Shown here: one piece after another, positions 12,182 through 22,587 of the stretch
Layout: the number at the start of each line of letters is the position of its first letter
Position numbering within the stretch: the stretch's first letter is position 1
Assembly (NCBI GenBank): GCA_030762935.1
Contig: CM060897.1
Coordinates: forward strand, 107,970,176 to 108,034,175
Length of the DNA: 64,000 nucleotides
Origin: Hymenopus coronatus
Taxonomy: Eukaryota > Arthropoda > Insecta > Mantodea > Hymenopodidae
Reading direction: 5' to 3'
The notes under the pieces: model-generated
Seen by the model: the letters and a program-made list of their open reading frames with translations, nothing else
Told to the model about the DNA's origin: nothing
Database searches by the model: none
Position numbers and translations under genes: made by a program

Positions 12182-12415
12182 CAGGTGTCCCTCACATTAC
12201 GCAAGGAATTGGTTCTCATGAAATATCACGTAACACAAAAAACGCGTAAAGTGAATGTGATAATGATATGGACTATTTCAAGGTAAACATAAAAAAATGT
12301 GTTTTAAACAGATGCATCTATTTATGTCATTTGTGTAGTGTTAAAATCAGCACTTTTTAAAATCGTTTTACGCGAAAGCACGTAAAATGAGATCGCGCAT
12401 AACGCGGGATGATTA
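12182..12415. mobile_element. pogo/Tigger-like MITE
   Basis: The left end CAGGTGTCCCTCACATTACG is preceded by TA. The right end, reverse-complemented, has CATCCCGCGTTATGCGC and lies next to TA. Subterminal ACGTAACAC/ACGCG motifs are also inverted (TTTTACGCGAAAGCACGT on the right). About 234 bp with no coding. The TIR resembles pogo/Tigger ends (CAG...TCCCTC...ACG); identification is by ends only. Confidence 0.5.
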
Positions 12416-12706
12416 TATTTTTTAGACAAAGAAAAACGATGACAAAGGGAGCGGTGTACCTAAATTACTGATCACGAATCGCCACATTTTCTATGTACAA
12501 TAGCTTCGATATTAAATCTTTATTGAGTTTCCAGATTTCAGCCCCTTATGTAGCGGTGCTTCTCACTATTGGTTTGTCACTTGCTATTATTTAGTTCTTT
12601 TGGTTATGTTTCTGTCTCAAAATCACAATTTTACATGACTTATTGTTCTACTTTTGTTAATTCTGTTCTTTGTGTTCATCTCTTTTATCACTAATTGTAA
12701 CTCTGA

Positions 12707-12709
<3 letters not shown>

Positions 12710-12760
<51 letters not shown>
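12710..12760 (+). repeat. (TAA)n microsatellite
   Basis: About 17 uninterrupted ATA/TAA units. Confidence 0.95.
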
Positions 12761-12763
<3 letters not shown>

Positions 12764-12824
12764 TAAGAAAACAAAGAGACGTTTCTAAGTACTTTGCGTA
12801 GTCCCTCATAGGCTCATTTGTGAA

Positions 12825-12856
<32 letters not shown>
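12825..12856 (+). repeat. (TAA)n microsatellite
   Basis: A second ATA tract about 65 bp downstream of the first. Confidence 0.95.
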
Positions 12857-12857
<1 letters not shown>

Positions 12858-13499
12858 CAAGAGCATTAGAGAATTATAATAAGATAAGCCATCGCGACAC
12901 ATAAAAAAAACATCACTTGTAATACTTCAGTTTTTGCTTATATTGGATTTTAAAGTGAAGTATTTAATTCGATATTGATAATGCAAATTAATGCAATGAT
13001 CTATTGATCTCCCTATAAAAAATTCCTTCTCTACGACATGGAGATAATAATGTAGGCTTGGAGCTGTCACCTTCACGTACATCGACCCTGAGCTTGTACG
13101 TGCTTCGTGGTAGTCATGCAACACAGCTGAACGCAAATAGTTCTCGTGTTTGGCGTTAAATATTTACCTAATACTTACACCAGTTCAGCACGAACAGAGC
13201 TCTCACCACAAAGTTGGCACTCTTGTTCCTGATCTGGAAAACTTGTTTTTTATTCGAAAAACAATGTGACTAAAACAGTTTGGACTTTTGCGTCATCAGT
13301 ACAAATAGAAATTCTATCCTACCTGAATATCTGATACATTCTTATTTGTACATGGTATGTTTGCAATGAAATGTCATGAATTAATGAATCTAATTCAAAT
13401 GTATTCCAATGGAAAATGCACTTCAAATCCTATTCTGCTGTAATGATATAGCAATTTTAAAGAAATAATCTCACCTTTTATTCAATTTTCCTACTCGTA
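12857..13499. other. Anonymous A/T-rich DNA
   Basis: No gene, RNA or repeat recognised. Confidence 0.3.
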
Positions 13500-14645
13500 C
13501 AGTTAAAAATCTGATGTGTTCCATTTATATGACTTTCTCTACATCTCTGTAAAAAAATAATTGTTAAAAAGCTTATTCTTCTGTATACATCATGCTAATC
13601 GAGATAAACATTAGCAGAAATTATCCTTATCACTTTGTCCCTTGTAAGTAGAAGGGGAAAAAGCTAATGTGTTCCATTCACATGATGTCCTCTAGCTGTT
13701 CGGCAAACTAACCTTTTATTCAAAAGATTAATCTGTTATCTACACCATGCTAATCAAGAAAAACGTGAACAGAATTAGTTTTATTAGTAGCACCTAGTAA
13801 GTAGAAGGGAAATAAAAAAATCTGATGTGTTCCATTCACATGACTTTCTCTGTATCTCTGTAACAAATTATTGTCTTATTTCTTGCTCTATTGTAAGTAG
13901 AAGCGAAATAAGGGAGTACCATAGGTTAAAGTGAAAGCCAAAAGCTGGTTGCTATGTGACTGAAGTTCGTTTGTTTGTATGGACACGAGTTGGCAAATGC
14001 ATGTATGAGAAAATGAATGAGAAAAGAATAAGTTTTTCAAAGCTGAACTAAAAACAAGGAATATTTCAAAAACGATCAACTCCACGAAAAAAAATGTATA
14101 TAACATAAATTGTGTGTTTTAACGTGCCCTACATTTTTTGTGTGTTAAGTTTTTGTCCACCTCTTACGGTTTAGTAGTGATGCAAAATTCATCCAGAATA
14201 AAATAGTCTTCAGAGGCTATTCCCAGAAAATTCAAGATATACATTTTATTTGTCAGGTAAACATCTTTAATATACGATATTTTAATCAAAATCGTTAGAG
14301 CCATTTTTTTAGAAAATCAACATTTTCGAAAAAAGTTCCATGTAGAGGATAGTTGAGAGTGGGGGGATTTTCTTGAAAATCTTCGTGTCGCATCCTTGGA
14401 AGATACCAAACCTAAATACCAAATTTGGTTTTTAACGGATTTTTCGTTTTTGAGCTATGCTGTCCAAAGACACACACACAGACAGACAAACATACGGACA
14501 TTTTTGTAAAAATGCTTTTTTTTTTTTTAATTCAGGAGGTCTCAAAACATGTATTTCCGGTGAAATCTCGGTATCGAATTTTTGGGTGCATTACAATATC
14601 TTCTCTATACACTATGTACGTAGTACGTATAGGGAAAGTAAAAAT
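13500..14645 (-). repeat. R1 copy preceded by two partial R1 termini
   Basis: The R1 terminus (CTGATGTGTTCCATTCACAT, CTTTCTCTAC, then GCTAATCGAGATAAACATTA) appears three times in a row, at 13510, 13674 and 13820. The first two break off at GTAAGTAGAAGGG(A). Only the third continues as a full R1 to GTACGTATAGGGAAAG (14620-14640). Confidence 0.85.
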
Positions 14646-14689
14646 ACACAGGCTTTAGCGATAGTCTCGTCCTTTTAAAACCCGTCGCT

Positions 14690-15336
14690 GTATGAAACAA
14701 TTGAAATTCCAATCTCTTTGCTTACCAGAAGTAAACGAACGAGAGGCGAGAAGAAAGACATCTTCCCGTTTGAGAAAAGTTTAAGTGACTTAAAATTGAA
14801 ACCAATAATCCGGAATATCTCGAAAACAGTTAACTCTACAAAACAAAACAAAAAAAACAAAAAAGAACAAAAACAAAAAAAACATGTAACATAAATTGTG
14901 TGTTTTACTGATATCTAAATAATTTTGTTTAGTACGTTTTTGTATATCTCTTACGGTTTGCTAGTTATACAAATGCCATCCAGAATGAAGATGTCTTCAG
15001 AGTATATTCGCAGAAAATCAAAGATATATATTAGTTTGTCATAAAATAACTTAAACATACTGTATTTTAATCAAAATCGTTAGAGCCATTTTTCAGAAAA
15101 TCAAAATTTTCGAAAAATGTTTCATAGAAAGGGTAATTTTAGGTGGGCTATGCTGCCCACAATGCACATACACACACGCAAATACATAGAGACACGCAAA
15201 CGGACATTTTTCTAAAACTGATTTTTTTATTCAGGGCGTCTCAAAACATGTATTTCCGGCAAAATGTCAGTATCGAATCTTTGGATGCAATAGAATTCTC
15301 TATACACTTATGTACATAGTACGTGTAGAGAAAGAG
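14690..15336 (-). repeat. R1 copy, far end missing
   Basis: Reverse orientation, from the CTTTGCTTACCAGAAGTAAA stretch to ACATAGTACGTGTAGAGAAA. An A-rich microsatellite (AAACAAAA type, 14837-14882) replaces the usual CGAAAAAAATGT motif. Confidence 0.8.
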
Positions 15337-15394
15337 AAACTTCAACATGCTCGTGAATCGAAGGTCGGTTTAAGCTACTGAGTCACCCTTGTAC

Positions 15395-15500
15395 TCACAC
15401 ACACACACTCACACACACGCGCCCGTGCGCGCGCGATACACACAAACATTCATACACATAAATACACGTACACACTCAGACACACATGCACATACTACAT
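15395..15500 (+). repeat. CA-rich / CGCG simple sequence
   Basis: Imperfect ACAC tract with a CGCGCCCGTGCGCGCGCG core. Confidence 0.8.
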
Positions 15501-15759
15501 GCATACGTACTTTCATACATACAATATGTTTCAGAACATGATGACCCTGCCCCTCTCTTCTTCCAATAGAATTAGGATGTGTACGGTTGGAAAGCACCCA
15601 TCGCTGTTGCCAAGTCTTCCACTTACTGCTCCCTTAACTGAGACGTGATTCTCTGCTTGCAAGCTGTGTCTCCAGGAAACAGATTTTACTATGTTGCCTC
15701 TCGCCCCTAGTACAGGTCTTTTGTTTGCTAATGGTTATCGCCCTCACTCTGCCATTCAA

Positions 15760-15785
15760 TATATATATATATATATATATATATC
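15760..15785 (+). repeat. (TA)n microsatellite
   Basis: About 12 TA units. Confidence 0.9.
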
Positions 15786-15949
15786 ACTTCCGAACGACTG
15801 CACCAAATTGAACAATTTTTGTTGTTGCTGTTGTTGTGTTCGTTATCATCACGAAAAGGTTTGTGGAAAAGGTTATGTTTAAAAATAGTACGGGCAAGTT
15901 TTTAAAGTCTCATAATATGAATAACTGTCAAGGGAACACATTTCGGTTA

Positions 15950-16510
15950 ATAGCTGCCAGATCGCAGTGGTACCACGGTTATTTGTTGCTATATCGCCGT
16001 AGTACTGCTATATTTTCCCTCCCCATTCAATGTTCAAGTAACACACCAGTTTATCGAGACAATGACGCAACGCAGCAGTGAAATTCAAGTACATTTTATG
16101 TTTTAACTGTCCTTTCCTTCCTCCTACGTTTAAAATAAAAAAAGCAAAGTAGCTTTCCTGGCGACGAACATCTAGAGTTAGTACTTATTTATTTGCCGCT
16201 AGATGGTCGTAGTAGTATTTTCCCTCCCATTCAATGTCTCGATAAACCCACCAGTTTATCCAGACAATGACGCAACGCAGCAGTGAAATTCAAATACATT
16301 TTTATGTATTAACTGTCCTTGCCTTACTCCTAACGTTTAAAACAAAGAAGCAAAGAAGCTTTCCTGGCGACAATCCCTAGAGTAAGTACTTATTTATTTG
16401 CCGCTAGATGGCCATAGTACTGCTCAATTTTTCTTCCCCATTCAATGCTATGGGAATGGACCCGGTTATGGAGTCAATGGCGCAAGATAACAGTGAAAAT
16501 CAAATATATT
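15950..16510 (+). repeat. Three-copy tandem repeat, period about 205-210 bp
   Basis: GACAATGACGCAACGCAGCA occurs at 16058 and 16263. A diverged third copy (GTCAATGGCGCAAGATAACA) is at 16473. TTTGCCGCTAGATGG and TTTTCCCTCCCATTCAATG recur in the same register. The third copy is the most diverged. Short open frames inside are not conserved between copies. Confidence 0.85.
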
Positions 16511-17149
16511 TCAATCTATACACATAACCAATAGTCCTTCTTGGAATCTGAAAATGGCGGAGAAATGACGGACGAATAGTAAACCATTATAGGTTAACTT
16601 CCTAATGCAGGTGTTGGTTACTTGAGGTTATGTGGTACATGAGCTAGCTGAAGGTGATTTCATCAGCACATGAAGATACCCCCGTCACCATCACACTGCA
16701 ATTGCGGTGCTCTTTATACATCTGATCAAGTAATATTTTGGGTTAAATGGATAACTTTAAAACACAAAGCTATCATCAAATAAAAACTTATCACCTGCCC
16801 AATCAGATCCACTTGCTCTTTAGTTGTGCCATTTTGGCCATAAAATTGGCTGTTTTAACATAGAAGAAAATAAAGAGAGAGGTAGAAAACATCAGGAGTA
16901 AAGGAAAGAAAGAGATTCGGAAGAAACATGAATATTACTTTGTGACTTTCACCTTAATGTAATTCATTACCTATTTCAGCGTTTACCCGCCACACTATGA
17001 AAGCGCAGCCATTATTGTTATTATGCCAACTGCATCCTCGCTTACCCAGGATGTTAACTGCGTATGTCATCCTTTCCACATTACCTTATGTGTGTACTGG
17101 CTTCGTTCTTTTCGCAATACATCAATATATGCTACATTGCGGAGATCAT
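16511..17149. other. Anonymous DNA upstream of helicase remnant
   Basis: No recognised gene. It may belong to the Helitron, but no Helitron 5' TC end or Rep motif was visible. Confidence 0.3.
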
Positions 17150-17935
17150 TGCGCTTTGCAGATGCAAAGGCATTATTATACATTGACAATGGGAAAATTC
17201 CTGTTGATGCTTCTACTGGCCTCATTTTGTTTCCACCAAATTGTTGTCACTTCACAACGTCAAAGGAAGAATTAATATCGAAAGTGTTCCCAAATATTGG
17301 TGTAAATTATAAAAACTATGCTTGGTTGAGCGAACGAGCCATTTAAGCAGCAACTAATAAGAATGTAGATGACTTGAATATAAAAAATCAGAGTAAAATT
17401 TATGGACAAATGCATTTATTTAAGTCGGTCGATTCCATTACCAATCCAAATGAAGTCGTCAATTATCTAACTGAATTCCTAAATTCATTGGATTTGCCAG
17501 GATTCCGCCACACAATTTACAGCTCAAGGTTGACTCGGTAATAATTATGCTACGCAATCTCAATCAGTCGAAATTATGCAAGACTCGCTGTTAAAAAAAT
17601 TATGAAAATTTTGATTTACGCTACTATAATCATAGGAAAGTTCAAAGGCGATGATGTGTCTATTCCAAGAATATAATTACTTCCAACCGACTTTCCTTTT
17701 GAATTTAAGCGCGTTCAGTTTTCCGTGCACCTTGCATCCACAATGACAATAAATCCCAAGGTCAATCGTTAAATCTGTGAAATATACCTCGAATTGTCGT
17801 GTTTTTCGCATGGGCAGTTACACGTTGCCTGCTCGAGAGTCAGCAAACCGTCGGTGCTATTAATTATCTCTCCGGAAGGAAAATTGTACATTACAAGGCA
17901 TTACAATAAAGTATTGTCAAATTATTTAATTGTAA
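17150..17935 (+). pseudogene. Helitron PIF1-like helicase, C-terminal remnant
   Basis: Reading in pieces gives IDNGKIPVDASTG, FTTSKEELISKVFPNIGVNY and AWLSERAI with a stop, then DDLNIKNQSKIYG, VNYLTEFLNSLDLPG, GKFKGDD-SIPRI, PTDFPFEFKRVQF, LASTMTIN and FSHGQLHVACSRVSKPS. This is the characteristic C-terminal half of the superfamily-1 PIF1-like helicase of animal Helitrons, including the VACSR motif VI. The GKSQGQ-like stretch normally after MTIN is damaged. At least four stops or frame changes make it non-functional. The upstream ATP-binding motifs and Rep domain are absent. Confidence 0.82.
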
Positions 17936-17999
17936 TTTTATTTCATTACATGGTCGTATTGTAAACGGAAGATTTTGTCTCCGTTTTACATTAGGTACA

Positions 18000-18036
18000 C
18001 TACCCTACGAAACCGGGACGGGCAGTAAGTAGTCAA
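18000..18036 (+). mobile_element. Possible Helitron 3' terminus
   Basis: CGAAACCGGGACGGGCAGTA followed by AGTAGT resembles a decayed Helitron end (GC-rich short hairpin before CTRR). The CTRR motif is not clean, so the boundary is tentative. Confidence 0.25.
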
Positions 18037-18074
18037 TAAATTTAAGAAACGAAGTTCTGCAAATAATTTACCAA

Positions 18075-18325
18075 TAAAACCTAAAAAAGTAGACAATGCA
18101 CGAGAGGAACGTTTCATTGTAAGCAGCATCCGAGAAAATCCAAATTAAGTGATCCTGAATTGCGGCCATTTGTAGAAAATGGTTCTGGAAAAATGTCTGA
18201 CCAAACTATTCATCGAATCTTATGAAAGTTTGGATATCATGGCCGAACACCAAGGAAGAAACAATGTGCAAGTGCAGCAAACGGGAAGAAACGAGTTGCA
18301 CGTCCATTTGCAACAGCGTGACATG
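18075..18325 (+). pseudogene. Tc1-like transposase fragment (HTH region)
   Basis: One frame reads SKLSDPELRPFVENGSGKMS, DQTIHRIL, a stop, KFGYHGRTPRKKQ and ANGKKRVARPFAT. This matches the second helix-turn-helix and linker of Tc1-family transposases (S--T--R-L---G--GR-PRKKP). The DDE catalytic domain is missing. Confidence 0.72.
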
Positions 18326-18609
18326 GTCGGTCGGACGAGAATAAGATAAACTTCTTTGAGTTAGATGGGATAAATAGAATGTGGAGTAAAGTAATATACA
18401 GTTTATTTTGAATTGTGGACAAATATGTTCATTTTGACATTTTAAACAATAACCTTAAGCAGAGTGCCCTGAAAAATGGGCGTGACACCTAGTTATAACT
18501 TTCAATAGGACAATGACAGTGAACATAGGCGATGCTAAACATGAATGGTTCATGTAATGGTCCATGCTGAACATTAACATGAAACTAATATACAATAATT
18601 GTTTTACAA

Positions 18610-19180
18610 GAAAGTTTAATCTTAGCAAACACGTGTATCTCGGAAAAGGCTAACTCCACAAAAAAAAATCTATATGACATAAAGAGTGTGCAGTAAGTTT
18701 TTTTGGGGGGAGGGGGAGGCCACACTGTAGCCGAGTGTTTAGACCACTCGCCTCTCACCAAGATTCGATCCCAGGTAACCGCATGTGATGAACAAAGCGG
18801 CACAGGGGCAGGTGTTCTCCGGTTTCACCCGCTATCGTATTCCACCAGTGCTCCATCTTCATTCCATTAGTGTCATCGCCTGCGGTGCCGTATCTAGTAA
18901 AACCGGGCGTTAAACACTATCAAAAAGACTATTTTGTCTATCTTTTACGATTTACCAGTTATGCAAATGTCATTCAGACTATTTCTAGAAAATATATTTC
19001 ATTTGTACATAAGTGCCTTTAATGTACGGTATTTTAATCAAAATCTTTTGAGTCATTTTTGAGAAAATTAAAATTTTCGAAATGTTTCCATATAAAATGT
19101 AGTTTGGGTTGGAGGGATTTTCTTTAAAATCTTTGTGAACATCCTTCGTAGATATTGAATTTAAATAACATTTTGTATTT
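18610..19180 (-). repeat. R1 copy split by a SINE
   Basis: Reverse-oriented R1, from TATCTCGGAAAAGGCTAACT to the ATCCTTCGTAGATATTGAA zone. It is interrupted at 18718-18926 by an S2 SINE and lacks both ends. Confidence 0.75.
18718..18926 (+). mobile_element. tRNA-derived SINE, family S2
   Basis: The head has an A-box-like TAGCCGAGTGTTTAGACCAC and a B-box-like AGATTCGATCCCAGG. The body has ACAAAGCGGCACAGGGGCAG, CCGGTTTCACCCGC and GTCATCGCCTGCGGTGCC, and the end is GGGCGTTAAACACTATCAAA. It is the best-preserved + copy of this family with the 56211 copy. It is inserted in R1. Confidence 0.8.
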
Positions 19181-19227
19181 ATCGGACATATAGGTACACA
19201 CTTAAACGTAACACGGAGGGTCCCTTT

Positions 19228-19390
19228 TTACTTTCTCTACACGTACTGTGTACATAGTGTATAGGGAAGATATTGTATTGCATCCAAAATTCGAATCCAG
19301 ATTTCAACCGAAATATATGTTTTGAAAAAAAATGTTTAGAAAAATGTTCGCGCGCGCGCGTGTGTGTGTGTGTATATATATGTATATATA

Positions 19391-19440
<50 letters not shown>

Positions 19441-19490
19441 GACAACATAGTTCAAAATCGAAAAGACCGTTAAGTATACCAAACTTGGTA
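19228..19490 (+). repeat. R1 fragment (hairpin end)
   Basis: TTTTTACTTTCTCTACACGT plus palindrome, then the GT/TA microsatellite and GACAACATAGTTCAAAATCG. It breaks after ACCAAACTTGGTA, where the next R1 begins. Confidence 0.85.
19350..19441 (+). repeat. Compound (GT)n/(TA)n microsatellite
   Basis: CGCGCG, GTGT, TATATATG and GTGT runs in the R1 microsatellite position. Open frames through it are artefacts. Confidence 0.95.
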
Positions 19491-19514
19491 CACACGGACC
19501 TTTTTCTAAAAATA

Positions 19515-19661
19515 CTTTTTGCTTTTTCTACACGTACTTTGTATATTGTTTATGTTTATAGAAGATATTGTATTCCACCCAAAAACTCTATACTGAGATT
19601 TTACCGGAAACATGTTTTGAGACACCCTGAATAAAAAAAGAGCATTTTTAGAAAATATATC

Positions 19662-19709
<48 letters not shown>

Positions 19710-20500
19710 TGTGGGCAGCATAGCCGAAAACGAAAAAAACGTTAATACAAAACTTGGTATTTAGGTTTGGTATCTTCCAAGGATGTGACATAAGATTTTC
19801 AAGAAAATCCTGCCACCCCCAACTACCCTTTACAAGGAACATTTTAAGATGGTTTTGATTTTAACGAAAATGCTTTAACGATGTTGATTAAAATACCTTA
19901 TGTTTAAGCTATTTTTATGACAAACGAAATGCATATCTTGCATTTTCTGGGAATAGCCTCTAAAGGCCTCTTCATTCTGATTGACCTTTGTATAACTGAC
20001 AAACCATAAGAGATATACAAAAACTTACTACACAAAAAAATGTAGATCTCATTAAAACACACTTTATGTTACCTATATACTGTTTTTGTTTTAGATTTAT
20101 TTTTCGAGATATTCCGTATTGGTTTTAATTTTAGCCACTTAAACTTTTCTCAAACGGGAACACTTCTTTCTTCTCATTTCTCGTTTGTTTACTGAACCTC
20201 AATTGTTTCTCACAGCGACCGTCTTTTAATGAAGATACTATCGCTCTAGTTTTGCATTTTCTTATTTTCCTTCTACTTTCAAGGAACTAGTAATAAGACT
20301 AATTCTGCTTATGTTTATGTTTAGCAGGGTGCAGAAAACATTAATCTTTTAATAAATGAGTTAGAGGACATCATGTGAAAGGAACGCATTAGTTTTTCTC
20401 CCTTCTACTGATAAGGGACCAAGTAATAAGGACAATTTCTGCTAAAGTTTATCTCGTTTAGCATGATATTGATAGAAGAATAAGCTTTTTAACAATAATT
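19515..20500 (+). repeat. R1 copy interrupted near its end by a DNA transposon
   Basis: Hairpin end TTCTACACGTACTTTGTATA (19530) with a long GT run at 19664-19708, core, and far end through AAGCTTTTTAACAATAATT at 20500. A partial second terminus (TAAGGGACCAAGTAATAAGG) is present at 20410. The final bases continue after the TIR element at 22588 (TGTTTCAGAAATGTAGAAAA). Confidence 0.85.
19664..19708 (+). repeat. (GT)n microsatellite
   Basis: About 22 GT units at the R1 microsatellite position. Confidence 0.95.
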
Positions 20501-20744
20501 GAAGCGCTGAACTTATAAAGGCGCTAACCGCCAATTTCTCACACTCTTTTAGCAGCATAAGAAGGCGCTATGTTACGATGGCTTTGCAGCCACAAAAGCG
20601 CTATTGAATATTTAGGCGGGAAGTAGTAGAAAAACTTTCCGGAAGATATCACTTGGGCTATGTTCCAAGGCCGTTTAAAAGGCGCTATTGTACAGCATTC
20701 TTGCAGGTGTAACAGTGAGCAGTAGGTTTGTTTGTTGATTGGGG

Positions 20745-20897
20745 ATGGAGGGAAATGACTATTTAATGTGTGCTAAAACTAAAAAGAAATGTGGGGAAAA
20801 CAAAATTGCGAAACACGAGATGTTAAAGCAAAGTGTGAAAGCTTATAGAACCTGCAATGGAAAAGACATTCCTACGCGAAGGCCTCCAGAGAAACAG
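20745..20897 (+). CDS. Possible first exon inside the TIR element
   Basis: An ATG after an in-frame TGA opens 51 codons: a lysine-rich peptide starting MEGNDYLMCAKTKKKCG and ending RRPPEKQ. It stops exactly at CAG followed by GTAAGT, a consensus 5' splice site. This fits the first exon of a transposon-encoded or captured gene, but no matching downstream exon was recognised in 20898-22583. The short length allows chance. No function is assigned. Confidence 0.3.
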
Positions 20898-21097
20898 GTA
20901 AGTAAACAATGTTAAATAGAAAATATTATTATTCTGATTACGGAATTATAATCAAGTGAATGTTACATTGTTGGAACAAAAGCAAAATTATTTCTAATAT
21001 TATGAATAAAAAATAGACATCAAATATCTTATACTCACAATCTCGCAACAGTTCTCAAGCTATACATATTGAAGCATGCTTAGTGTAAATGTGCCAC

Positions 21098-21242
21098 TTT
21101 TTACTTTCTCTTGCCCCGTATGTACAATGTGCATAGGAATAGAGAAGTATTGCATTCCACCCAAAAATTCGATGTCGAGATTTCACCGGAAATATATGTT
21201 TTAGGACCCCCTGAATACAAAAAAAGCATTTCCAGAAAAAGG

Positions 21243-21288
<46 letters not shown>

Positions 21289-22026
21289 TGTGTCTGTGAA
21301 CACGATAACTCAAAAACGAAAAGTAGCTAAAATACCAAACTTGGTATTTCAGTTCAGTATCTTCCAGGGATGCGACACGAACATTTTGAGAAAAATACCC
21401 CCACCCCAAACTACCCTTTACATGGAACTTTTTTCGAAAATTTTGATTTTCTTAAAAATGGCTCAAACGATTTTGATTAAAATATCGTATATTAAAGATA
21501 TTTACCAGACAAATAAAATTTATATCTTGAATTTTCTGGGAATAGCTTCTAAAGACCTGTTTATTCTGGATGAAGTTTGCTTAATTTGGCATAACTAATA
21601 AACCGTAAGAGATAGACAAAAACTTACTATACAAAAAATGTAGGCCTTGTTAAAACACACAATTTACGTCATATACATTTTTTTCGTGGAGCTTACCGTT
21701 TTCGAGGTATTCATTGCTATTAGTTTCAGCTGTGAAGTACTTATACTTTTCTCAGACGGGAGTGTCCGTTTTTCTTTTGTTCTACTCCTGGCTAAGAAAA
21801 GTAGCCATTTGTAATGACAATCGCTAAACGACAGCTTTTAACACATTTGTCTATCGATTTAGCCTAGTGTATTCCCGTATTTTTTTCCTACTTATAAGGA
21901 ACTAAGTAATAAGAACATTGTGCTGAATACCTGGATTAACAAGGTGCAGAAAGAAGAATAATCTTATGTAAGAAGTTTGTAGAACGGCTAGAGAAAGTCA
22001 TGTGAGTGTAACACATCAGATTTTTA
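21098..22026 (+). repeat. R1 copy nested inside the TIR element
   Basis: A complete R1 from CTTTCTCTTGCCCCGTATGT to CATCAGA, flanked on both sides by TTTTTA (21098-21103 and 22021-22026). This is the best-bounded copy because its host element is otherwise unrelated. It has a GT run at 21247-21285 and a 116-codon frame at 21248-21598, the longest version of the recurrent R1 frame. Confidence 0.9.
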
Positions 22027-22587
22027 GCAAGTGAGGCATTTCGTGTACATAGATGCGGTCGCTATATATTTTAAGTGTATTATATCTTTTATTTCTGTAA
22101 AAAGAATACTGGTTTGTTACATGCCTTATATTATTTTGGTTATTTATGTTATTTTGTAGCATACTATACTATTTTGCTTTGTCAGGATACTTATATGGCT
22201 TTTTTTGTAAGGTAAAACGCCGTAGTTGCAGCTTCAACTGTAATGAACTACCATAGGAGCATTTTAGCTCTTTAATATTGAAAAAAATAATCTATCATAT
22301 ACCTCCGTAATCTGAAAACCACGTAATGCACATAGCCCCTTTTTAGATTTCGTAAAAGGTGCATTTGGCGCGTTCTTACTTTTGATAAATCAAACTCAAA
22401 TTTAACCTCATTATTGTAATATTGTTAGAAGGAAAAGTGTATCCCCTTATGAAACGGCCAATATAGAATGTTTATGCTGAAGGTGACGTAAATTATGAGG
22501 TTGTATTAATAATACCACAGTTTTTTTCGATTATCTCAGTTTGAGGTTTTTGGCGGTTAGCCTCTTTTTTGATTCAGTGCTTCAATT

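Larger units (their letters stand above)
20501..22583. mobile_element. Unclassified TIR DNA transposon with nested R1
   Basis: The left end GAAGCGCTGAAC...GGCGCTAACCGCCAA and the right end (inverted) GAAGCACTGAATC...GAGGCTAACCGCCAA form imperfect TIRs of about 35 bp. AATT flanks both sides (20497-20500 and 22584-22587) as a 4-bp target duplication. Removing the element restores a normal R1 end (AACAATAATT + TGTTTCAG). Four GCGCTA-type subterminal motifs (20518, 20554, 20600, 20680 areas) lie at the left. Without the nested R1 (about 0.92 kb) it is about 1.15 kb. The superfamily is not determined. Confidence 0.75.

Noticed and set aside
15409..15597. 62-codon cysteine/valine-rich minus-strand frame as a small secreted peptide
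   Set aside because: It reads through a CA/CG simple-sequence tract, and no convincing signal peptide or conserved cysteine pattern is present.
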